7,618 nt of DNA from contig CAMJHU010000077.1 of the NCBI GenBank assembly GCA_946405565.1, forward strand, positions 1-7,618, written 5' to 3'. Origin of the DNA: an uncultured Clostridia bacterium (lineage in GTDB: Bacteria > Bacillota > Clostridia > Oscillospirales > Acutalibacteraceae). Shown in pieces: positions 1 to 3,987 of the stretch (within the stretch, counting starts at the first letter, position 1; the number at the start of each line of letters is the position of its first letter). A program made the translations under genes and the position numbers. The notes beneath the pieces are model-generated. The model made no database searches. It saw only the letters and a list, made by a program, of their open reading frames with translations, and had not been told where the DNA came from.

Positions 1-175
1 GAAAAGTAGAGGACATTGGGGATTATCAGGCTGAATATGGACACCAGCCACGGATCCGCTTTCTTTTTTATGTAATCAATAAGGTTAGCTAAATCTAACC
101 TTATTTCAAAAAGATAAGCAAAGACTGTCAAAAAGACGCAAAACACATAGCAATAGCCTTGCGTTAGTTCTTGCT
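1..175 (-). other. Possible 5' part of a leftward gene cut by the window edge
   Basis: On the - strand one frame stays open from the left edge to about position 175. Its edge-proximal part reads IKKKADPWLVSIFSLIIPN, a lysine cluster followed by a hydrophobic stretch, as at the start of a membrane protein. Third codon positions in this part are GC-rich, as in the feo genes. I see no ATG with a ribosome binding site in this frame, so the start is undefined and may be GTG, TTG or beyond the window. A competing + strand frame also runs from the edge to a TAA at 90-92, with poorer codon bias. The gene is not identified. A leftward promoter and two iron-type boxes upstream support a leftward unit. 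Confidence 0.25.
78..105. promoter_or_regulatory. Iron-type operator 1 within an 11-bp-arm palindrome
   Basis: GTTAGC-TAAA-TCTAAC lies at 84-99, inside a longer inverted repeat with perfect 11-bp arms (78-88 and 95-105) and a 6-nt centre. The core matches the six other GTTAGY-N4-NMTAAC sites in this window. It lies downstream of the possible leftward promoter, so it could act as a roadblock operator for that unit. The long arms could also form an RNA hairpin, but no good T-run follows. The regulator is inferred to be of the DtxR/IdeR/MntR type. Confidence 0.55.
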
Positions 176-178
176 AAC
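163..178. promoter_or_regulatory. Iron-type operator 2
   Basis: GTTAGT-TCTT-GCTAAC is an interrupted palindrome whose 6-bp half-sites are related by symmetry apart from the central N4 (one mismatched pair). It sits just downstream of the -10 of the proposed leftward promoter, near its expected start point. Binding here would block that promoter. It shares spacing and half-sites with the other boxes in the window. Confidence 0.6.
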
Positions 179-188
179 TTCTGGAATT

Positions 189-217
189 ATATTATCACAG
201 TCATTTTCATTTGTTAA
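189..217 (-). promoter_or_regulatory. Possible divergent leftward promoter
   Basis: On the - strand TTAACA (217-212) is followed after 17 nt by TAATAT (194-189), with an overlapping TATAAT at 191-186. The surrounding DNA is very AT-rich. Operator 2 begins about 10 nt downstream, close to the expected start point. The fit is reasonable but AT-rich DNA gives chance matches, and the target gene is mostly outside the window. Confidence 0.4.
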
Positions 218-238
218 GAGAAAAATTTTAAAAAACAC

Positions 239-267
239 TTGACAATTCGGTTAGTAAGTGCTAACAT
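239..267 (+). promoter_or_regulatory. Promoter of the feo operon
   Basis: A consensus -35 TTGACA (239-244) is followed by a 17-nt spacer and a -10-like TAACAT (262-267). Operator 3 fills the spacer and overlaps the -10, which is the classic position for repression by occlusion. The expected start near 274 gives a leader of about 125 nt that carries two more boxes. The -10 is not perfect. I see no competing promoter closer to feoA. Confidence 0.65.
250..265. promoter_or_regulatory. Iron-type operator 3, between -35 and -10 of the feo promoter
   Basis: GTTAGT-AAGT-GCTAAC lies between the -35 and -10 hexamers and shares the last bases of the site with the -10. A metal-loaded repressor bound here would exclude RNA polymerase. 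This is the position expected for iron-dependent repression of ferrous iron uptake. Confidence 0.7.
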
Positions 268-277
268 AATTCTTGAG

Positions 278-293
278 GTTAGCTATGCATAAC
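278..293. promoter_or_regulatory. Iron-type operator 4, early feo leader
   Basis: GTTAGC-TATG-CATAAC begins a few bases after the predicted start of transcription. Its sequence context from 274 to 294 is repeated almost exactly at operator 5, 66 bp downstream, which suggests a duplicated operator. Binding here could block promoter clearance or early elongation. Confidence 0.6.
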
Positions 294-343
294 TACATAA
301 CATAGGGCGTTGGGTTGTATTCAGCTATTCTATTTGCGTTGAG

Positions 344-359
344 GTTAGCTATAGATAAC
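344..359. promoter_or_regulatory. Iron-type operator 5, late feo leader
   Basis: GTTAGC-TATA-GATAAC lies 41 bp before the feoA start codon. With flanks it is a near copy of operator 4, differing at two bases in the centre of the palindrome. It is too far from the -10 to occlude it directly, so it would act as a roadblock or help cooperative binding. Confidence 0.6.
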
Positions 360-400
360 TTAGTGCGCAAGCCTGCATTTCATAGCGAGGAGGAATACTT

Positions 401-613
401 ATGATGCCGCTGAACTTGGCGGAGATCGGAGAGGAAGTCATCATCAGAAGGATAGGCGGCAGTCCGGAGATGCGTTCGCATTTAGAGGACATGGGGTTTG
501 TTGTCGGCGGCAGCGTCACGGTGGTGACGGAAATCGGAGGCAATCTGATTGTCAATGTCAAGGATTCCCGTGTGGCCGTCAGCAAGGAAATAGCAAGCAA
601 AATCATGATATGA
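401..613 (+). CDS. feoA: FeoA-family ferrous iron transport protein (first copy)
   Basis: A 70-residue cytosolic protein of the FeoA family, whose SH3-like beta-barrel is thought to interact with FeoB and support Fe(II) uptake. The family pattern is visible: an N-terminal strand ending in an I-G-G turn (about residues 16-20), the helix with HLEDMGF (27-33), then G-x-V-x-V (37-41) and a final strand and helix pair ending in SRVAVSKEIASKIMI. Length is normal for the family. The start at 401 is supported by GAGGAGGA at 387-394, 6 nt upstream; the second ATG two codons into the operon's first gene (404) is a less well spaced alternative. It is first in the feo operon, 34 nt before a second feoA. 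It is clearly diverged from that copy, so the two probably have different partners or roles. Expression should follow the boxed promoter at 239-267. Confidence 0.9.
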   Translation: MMPLNLAEIGEEVIIRRIGGSPEMRSHLEDMGFVVGGSVTVVTEIGGNLIVNVKDSRVAVSKEIASKIMI

Positions 614-647
614 TTTTCGTAATAATTTATTCAGGAGGAATGGATCG

Positions 648-872
648 ATGAACACACTCAGACAGGCAAAGGTCGGACAGACCGTCAAGGTTGTCAAACT
701 CCACGGTGAAGGCGCGGTCAAGCGCAGAATCATGGATATGGGGATTACGAGGGGCGTTGAGATCTACGTTCGCAAGGTTGCTCCGCTGGGCGATCCGGTG
801 GAAGTCACCGTGCGCGGTTACGAGCTTTCGCTCCGCAAAGCCGACGCGGAAATGATTGAAATCAGTGATTAG
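648..872 (+). CDS. feoA: FeoA-family ferrous iron transport protein (second copy)
   Basis: A 74-residue second FeoA-like SH3 protein. It has the more typical signature: an early V-x-x-L-x-G turn (about residues 16-20), the R-R-x-M-D-M-G-I helix (26-33), G-V-E-I-Y-V (36-41), the loop APLGDPVEV (45-53) and the closing RGYELSLRKADAEMIEI. AGGAGG at 633-638 sets the start at 648; an ATG at 640 is out of frame and stops at once. It is co-oriented with the first feoA (34-nt gap) and with feoB (128-nt gap). The longer gap before feoB holds a repeat structure and another operator. Pairs of feoA genes before feoB are known in Firmicutes; what separates their functions here cannot be read from sequence. 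Confidence 0.92.
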   Translation: MNTLRQAKVGQTVKVVKLHGEGAVKRRIMDMGITRGVEIYVRKVAPLGDPVEVTVRGYELSLRKADAEMIEISD

Positions 873-983
873 TGGTTAGTGGACAGTGGACAGTTATTTT
901 TTTCTGCATGGGTTAGTCTCTGATAACTTCCCACTCCCCACTCCCCACTCCTCACTAACCAATCACTAATCACTAACCACTAA
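864..983. repeat. Degenerate 7-bp repeats in inverted arrangement between feoA2 and feoB
   Basis: The left part (864-894) is built of TTAGTGG/ACAGTGG-like heptamers. The right part (930-983) is built of their complements, such as CCCCACT, CACTAAC and CACTAAT. The best pairing is a perfect 13-bp inverted repeat, TTAGTGGTTAGTG (869-881) with CACTAACCACTAA (971-983). The left arm overlaps the feoA2 stop codon, and the right arm ends directly against the feoB ribosome binding site. Operator 6 sits in the loop. In RNA this could fold into a long imperfect stem joining the two genes. Similar short low-complexity intergenic repeats occur in several bacterial lineages; no function is assigned. Confidence 0.6.
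912..927. promoter_or_regulatory. Iron-type operator 6, inside the feo operon
   Basis: GTTAGT-CTCT-GATAAC has the same architecture as the upstream boxes. It lies 74 bp before the feoB start, in the loop of the inverted heptamer repeat. I find no convincing -35/-10 pair around it, so it may be an elongation roadblock or control a weak internal promoter. Because the surrounding repeats contain GGTTAGT-like units, a chance match is more likely here than elsewhere. Confidence 0.45.
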
Positions 984-990
984 GAAAGGA
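984..990 (+). promoter_or_regulatory. Ribosome binding site of feoB
   Basis: GAAAGGA lies 10 nt before the ATG at 1001 and directly follows the right arm of the heptamer repeat. Pairing of that arm with the feoA2 end could alter access to this site. It is weaker than the AGGAGG sites of the two feoA genes. Confidence 0.6.
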
Positions 991-1000
991 TGACATAATA

Positions 1001-3175
1001 ATGGCAATCAAAATAGCACTTGCGGGCAACCCGAACAGCGGCAAAACGACGCTCTTCAATGCCCTGACAGGCTCCAATCAGTTCGTCGGCAACTGGCCCG
1101 GCGTTACCGTTGAAAAAAAAGAGGGCAAGCTCAAAAAGCATAACGACGTTGTGATCATGGACTTGCCGGGTATTTATTCGCTTTCGCCCTATACATTGGA
1201 GGAAGTGGTGGCGAGAAATTATCTTATCACCGAGCGTCCCGATGCGATACTCAACATCATCGACGGCACCAACCTTGAACGCAATCTTTACCTTACCACC
1301 CAGCTTACCGAGCTTGGTATTCCGGTGGTCGTGGCGCTGAACATGATGGACGTCGTAAATAAAAACGGCGACACAATCAACACCGACGAGCTTTCCCGTC
1401 AGCTTGGCTGCAAGGTGATTGAAATATCGGCATTAAAAGGCGACGGCGTAATGGAGGCTGCTGAAGCTGCCATTGCCGCGGCGGGCGGTGAAAAGACCGT
1501 ACCACAGCACACCTTCTCCGGCGCGGTGGAACACGCCATCGCGCACATCGAGGAATGTATCGTTCATGATCTGCCGGAGGAACAGCAGCGCTGGTACGCT
1601 ATCAAGATCTTTGAGCGTGACGACAAGGTCATCGAGCAGATGGACATTCCGTCTGATAAGCTGGCCCATGTGGAAGGTGACATCAAAGCGACCGAAGCCG
1701 AGCTTGACGACGATTCCGAGAGCATTATTACCAATGAGCGGTATCTCTGGATTGCCTCCATTATGAAGGGCTGTCTGAAAAAGGCGAAGCAAGGCGCGCT
1801 CACCACATCCGACAAGATAGACAAGATTGTCACCAACCGCTGGCTCGCCCTGCCTATTTTTGCGCTGGTCATGTTTGTGGTCTATTATGTGGCAATTTCT
1901 ACTGTGGGAACGGCGGCAACTGACTGGGTAAATGACAATCTGTTTGACGAGGGCTTTGAACTCTTCGGCATGGCTGTGCCGAGTATACCGGCACTTGCGG
2001 AAAGCGGTCTGGACGCGCTGGGTTGCGCCGACTGGCTGAAGGGCCTTGTCGTAAACGGTATCATTGGCGGTGTGGGAGCCGTTCTCGGTTTTCTGCCCCA
2101 GATGCTCGTGCTGTTCCTGATGCTTGCGTTTCTCGAAGGCTGCGGATACATGGCGCGTGTTGCCTTTATCATGGACAGAATATTCCGCAAATTCGGGCTG
2201 TCCGGCAAGTCCTTCATTCCCATGCTGATCGGCGCGGGATGCGGTGTGCCGGCGGTCATGGCTTCCAGAACCATTGAAAACGAGCGTGACAGGCGCATGA
2301 CCATCATGACGACAACCTTTATTCCCTGCGGCGCTAAGCTCCCCATTATTGCCCTGATTGCCGGAGCACTTTTCGGCGGTGCTCCTTGGGTGGCGCCGAG
2401 TGCCTATTTCATAGGCGTGGCTGCTATCATCGTTTCCGGTATCATGCTCAAAAAAACAAAGATGTTCGCTGGTGATCCCGCGCCCTTTGTCATGGAGCTT
2501 CCCGCCTATCACCTTCCGACCATAGGCAGTATCCTCCACTCCATGTGGGAACGCGGCTGGTCATTCATCAAAAAAGCCGGGACGGTCATCCTTCTCTCGG
2601 CTATCGTGCTGTGGTTCCTGCAGGGCTTCGGCTTTACGGACGGCGGTTTCGGCATGGTGGATGACCTCAATGATTCGGTTCTTGCCAATATCGGCGGCGT
2701 GATTGCTTGGATTTTCAATCCCCTCGGCTGGGGCGACTGGAAAGCTGCCGTTGCCACTGTCACAGGTCTCATTGCCAAAGAAAATGTCGTCGGCACATTC
2801 GGCGTTCTGTACGGCGTGGGCGAAGTCGCGGAGGACGGCGTGGAAATCTGGGGCAGTATGCAGCAGAATTTCAACGCGCTGTCGGGCTTCTCCTTCCTGA
2901 TCTTCAATCTGCTCTGCGCTCCCTGCTTCGCCGCGATCGGCGCGATCAAGCGCGAGATGAACAGCGCGAAATGGACATGGTTTGCGATCGGCTACCAGTG
3001 CGGCTTTGCCTACGCGGTTTCGCTGATCGTCTATCAGATCGGCTCGGCGTTCATGGGTGATATCAATCCCATAGGACTGGCAGCGGCTGTCGTACTGCTT
3101 GCCTTCTTCGGCTTTATGCTTTTCCGCCCCTATAAGGAAAGCAATAAGCTCACCAAAAAGATCAAAATCAAGTAA
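1001..3175 (+). CDS. feoB: FeoB, GTP-dependent ferrous iron transporter
   Basis: A 724-residue inner-membrane Fe(II) transporter. The N-terminal G domain is complete: G1 GNPNSGKT (9-16), the switch I region NWPGVTVEKKEG (31-42), G3 DLPG (54-57), G4 NMMD (114-117) and G5 SALKG (143-147). A helical linker follows to about residue 270, then the polytopic membrane domain from about residue 279 to the end. The membrane part has two related gate cores: the first with GAGCGVPA near 410 and PCGAKLPI at 442-449, the second with APCFAAIGAIKREM from 640. These cysteines are the conserved candidates for iron passage. The protein ends soon after the last helix in KKIKIK, with no C-terminal Cys-rich tail; a separate 59-residue Cys-rich membrane protein starts 39 nt downstream and may fill that role. 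A long open - strand frame inside this gene is a compositional shadow. Confidence 0.97.
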   Translation: MAIKIALAGNPNSGKTTLFNALTGSNQFVGNWPGVTVEKKEGKLKKHNDVVIMDLPGIYSLSPYTLEEVVARNYLITERPDAILNIIDGTNLERNLYLTTQLTELGIPVVVALNMMDVVNKNGDTINTDELSRQLGCKVIEISALKGDGVMEAAEAAIAAAGGEKTVPQHTFSGAVEHAIAHIEECIVHDLPEEQQRWYAIKIFERDDKVIEQMDIPSDKLAHVEGDIKATEAELDDDSESIITNERYLWIASIMKGCLKKAKQGALTTSDKIDKIVTNRWLALPIFALVMFVVYYVAISTVGTAATDWVNDNLFDEGFELFGMAVPSIPALAESGLDALGCADWLKGLVVNGIIGGVGAVLGFLPQMLVLFLMLAFLEGCGYMARVAFIMDRIFRKFGLSGKSFIPMLIGAGCGVPAVMASRTIENERDRRMTIMTTTFIPCGAKLPIIALIAGALFGGAPWVAPSAYFIGVAAIIVSGIMLKKTKMFAGDPAPFVMELPAYHLPTIGSILHSMWERGWSFIKKAGTVILLSAIVLWFLQGFGFTDGGFGMVDDLNDSVLANIGGVIAWIFNPLGWGDWKAAVATVTGLIAKENVVGTFGVLYGVGEVAEDGVEIWGSMQQNFNALSGFSFLIFNLLCAPCFAAIGAIKREMNSAKWTWFAIGYQCGFAYAVSLIVYQIGSAFMGDINPIGLAAAVVLLAFFGFMLFRPYKESNKLTKKIKIK

Positions 3176-3214
3176 TACAATTTACCGATTCATTTTTTTG
3201 CAGGAGGGAGCATT

Positions 3215-3394
3215 ATGCTGAATTTTCTGGCGGCAAATCTCGGCAACATCATTGTCAGCGCGATACTGATCCTTATGGTGGCGCTGGTCATAGTAAACCT
3301 TGTGCGCAAAAAGAAGATGGGACAGACAACCTGCGGCTGCGGCTGTTCGCACTGCGTGATGCACGATTCCTGTCACGGTAATCGAGGGAAATAG
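3215..3394 (+). CDS. FeoB-associated Cys-rich membrane protein
   Basis: A 59-residue protein that a length cutoff would miss. It has a single membrane helix (about residues 10-30, IIVSAILILMVALVIVNLV), a positive RKKK stop (31-34) and a short tail CGCGCSHC (40-47) with a sixth cysteine at 53 and histidines at 46, 50 and 54. This is the layout of the FeoB-associated Cys-rich membrane protein family found next to feoB in Firmicutes. The start is fixed by AGGAGGGAG (3202-3210), 4 nt before the ATG. By analogy with Cys-rich FeoB tails and with FeoC it may bind iron or an Fe-S cluster, or stabilise FeoB; this is inference. It is the last gene of the feo operon, and I see no strong terminator after it. 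Confidence 0.88.
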   Translation: MLNFLAANLGNIIVSAILILMVALVIVNLVRKKKMGQTTCGCGCSHCVMHDSCHGNRGK

Positions 3395-3409
3395 TTTCAT
3401 TTTTTCTTA

Positions 3410-3438
3410 TTGACTTGATGAGATAGTAAGCGTATAAT
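3410..3438 (+). promoter_or_regulatory. Near-consensus promoter of the disrupted gene
   Basis: TTGACT (3410-3415), a 17-nt spacer and a perfect TATAAT (3433-3438) make the best promoter in the window. The start is expected near 3445, directly before operator 7. GAGGAAG at 3471-3477 then leads to an ATG at 3486. The full set (promoter, operator, ribosome binding site, start codon) shows that a regulated gene began here, although the ORF is now broken. Confidence 0.75.
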
Positions 3439-3446
3439 ACACATAG

Positions 3447-3462
3447 GTTAGCATAGGCTAAC
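3447..3462. promoter_or_regulatory. Iron-type operator 7 at the start point of the disrupted gene
   Basis: GTTAGC-ATAG-GCTAAC is the most symmetric box in the window: both 6-bp half-sites are exact reverse complements. It lies about 2-17 nt after the expected start of transcription, where a bound repressor blocks initiation. It puts the broken gene in the same regulon as feo. Confidence 0.7.
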
Positions 3463-3485
3463 AAGCGAGTGAGGAAGTGTTGAAT

Positions 3486-3599
3486 ATGTCAAGACACGAT
3501 GAAATCAAAGCGTCATATAAAACGCTCGGAAAATCGTGTCAAGGCACTCGCCGGTTTCCGCGTCCCACACCTTCGCGGTTCCGTCATCTGATGCGGTGA
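3486..3599 (+). pseudogene. 5' remnant of an iron-box-controlled gene, broken by WD40 DNA
   Basis: The ATG at 3486 follows a good promoter, an operator and GAGGAAG (3471-3477). The first 17 codons read MSRHDEIKASYKTLGKS, then the frame enters the antisense of a WD40 gene and gives a basic, meaningless tail to a TGA at 3597-3599 (37 residues in total). The true coding part is therefore only about 3486-3536. The N-terminus recalls class I SAM-dependent methyltransferases of Clostridia from memory, but 17 residues are too few to be sure. A possible 3' remnant and terminator lie at about 3900-3973. It could still be transcribed under low metal but should give no functional product. Confidence 0.55.
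3493..3540. repeat. Nested inverted repeat at the junction of gene remnant and WD40 block
   Basis: GACACGAT (3493-3500) and ATCGTGTC (3533-3540) form 8-bp arms. Inside them AGCGT and ACGCT form a second short stem around CATATAAA. The left arm lies in the broken gene and the right arm in the WD40 reading frame (codons for the D-T-I of its last repeat). The arms also create similar 11-nt direct matches, TGTCAAGACAC and TGTCAAGGCAC. It could be a trace of the recombination or a chance hairpin. Confidence 0.4.
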
Positions 3600-3918
3600 C
3601 AATGCGTGTGCCGCCGGGGCTGTACGCAGTAGAGTGGACAGGATCGCTATGCCCTTGTAGCGTGAGCCAGAGCGCACCGGTCTTTGCATTCCACTCCTTC
3701 GTGGTTCCGTCATCCAACGCAGTGACAATGTGTGTACCCTCGGGGCTATACGCGGCGGAGTTGACAGTATTGCTATGCCCTTGCAGCGTGAGCAGGAGCG
3801 CGCCGGTGATAACGTCCCACACCTTCGCGGTGTTGTCTAATGACGCGGTGACAATGCGCGTGCCGTCGGGGCTGTACGCAGCAGAGGTGACATCAATAGA
3901 TGCGTACAGATTCATCAA
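3505..3918 (-). pseudogene. WD40-repeat protein fragment
   Basis: The - strand frame encodes about three WD40 beta-propeller blades: AAYSPDGTRIVTAS and KVWD, then GHSNTVNSAAYSPEG and EWN, then GHSDPVHSTAYSPGG and KVWD, ending TGECLDTI. A folded propeller needs about seven blades, so this is a fragment. The only in-frame starts are a TTG (3918) and an ATG (3915) with no ribosome binding site; the frame stays open upstream only to a stop at 3955-3957, with no other ATG. The C-terminal codons after TGECLDTI and the stop at 3505-3507 are the antisense of the broken + strand gene, so the frame runs through the junction. The likely source is the C-terminal blades of a larger WD40 protein. It is probably not translated. 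Confidence 0.65.
3564..3900. repeat. 126-bp tandem repeat (about 2.7 copies)
   Basis: The units begin at 3564, 3690 and 3816, exactly 126 bp (42 codons, one WD40 blade) apart. CCCACACCTTCGCGGT opens units 1 and 3, and GGTGACAATGCG occurs in both; unit 2 is more diverged. The third unit is cut after about 85 bp, where the similarity ends near 3900. Because the period is a multiple of three, antisense frames also stay open, which explains a + strand ORF here. Confidence 0.85.
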
Positions 3919-3943
3919 AACGCAATCGGAGCGCGGAGCTTGA
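3900..3943 (+). pseudogene. Possible 3' remnant of the broken gene
   Basis: Just beyond the WD40 similarity, a + strand frame reads DAYRFIKTQSERGA and ends in tandem stops TGA TAG (3941-3946). It abuts a strong + strand terminator. It could be the C-terminus of the gene that starts at 3486, with the middle replaced by the WD40 block. This is conjecture from position and strand only; the segment is too short to identify. Confidence 0.25.
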
Positions 3944-3973
3944 TAGGAATCGATTTACGCGCTCCGATTTTTT
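3924..3973 (+). terminator. Rho-independent terminator, possibly bidirectional
   Basis: A perfect 12-bp stem, AATCGGAGCGCG (3924-3935) with CGCGCTCCGATT (3958-3969), encloses a 22-nt loop and ends in six Ts (3968-3973) on the + strand. The T-run fits a gene read rightwards, which supports a former + strand gene ending near 3943. On the - strand the stem is followed by GCGTTTTG, a weaker signal that may serve the GH32 gene ending at 3988. Confidence 0.75.
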
Positions 3974-3987
3974 ATTGTCACGGATTG

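Noticed and set aside
274..400. The feo leader as a riboswitch
   Set aside because: Its only clear structure is the two short DNA palindromes of the operator type; no known riboswitch core or terminator/anti-terminator pair is visible.
1433..2539. A 368-codon open frame on the - strand inside feoB
   Set aside because: It lies wholly antisense to a complete, motif-rich FeoB, has a His/Arg/Ser-rich low-information product and no ribosome binding site; it is a codon-bias shadow.
3564..3900. Regular repeats as a CRISPR array or integron cassette
   Set aside because: The 126-bp units have no spacer-like variable parts and translate cleanly into WD40 blades; there are no cas genes and no attC-like ends.
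3536..3943. A 135-codon + strand frame across the WD40 block
   Set aside because: It starts at a GTG without a ribosome binding site and is the antisense of WD40 repeats; the 126-bp period keeps the frame open. Only its last few codons may be a real gene remnant.
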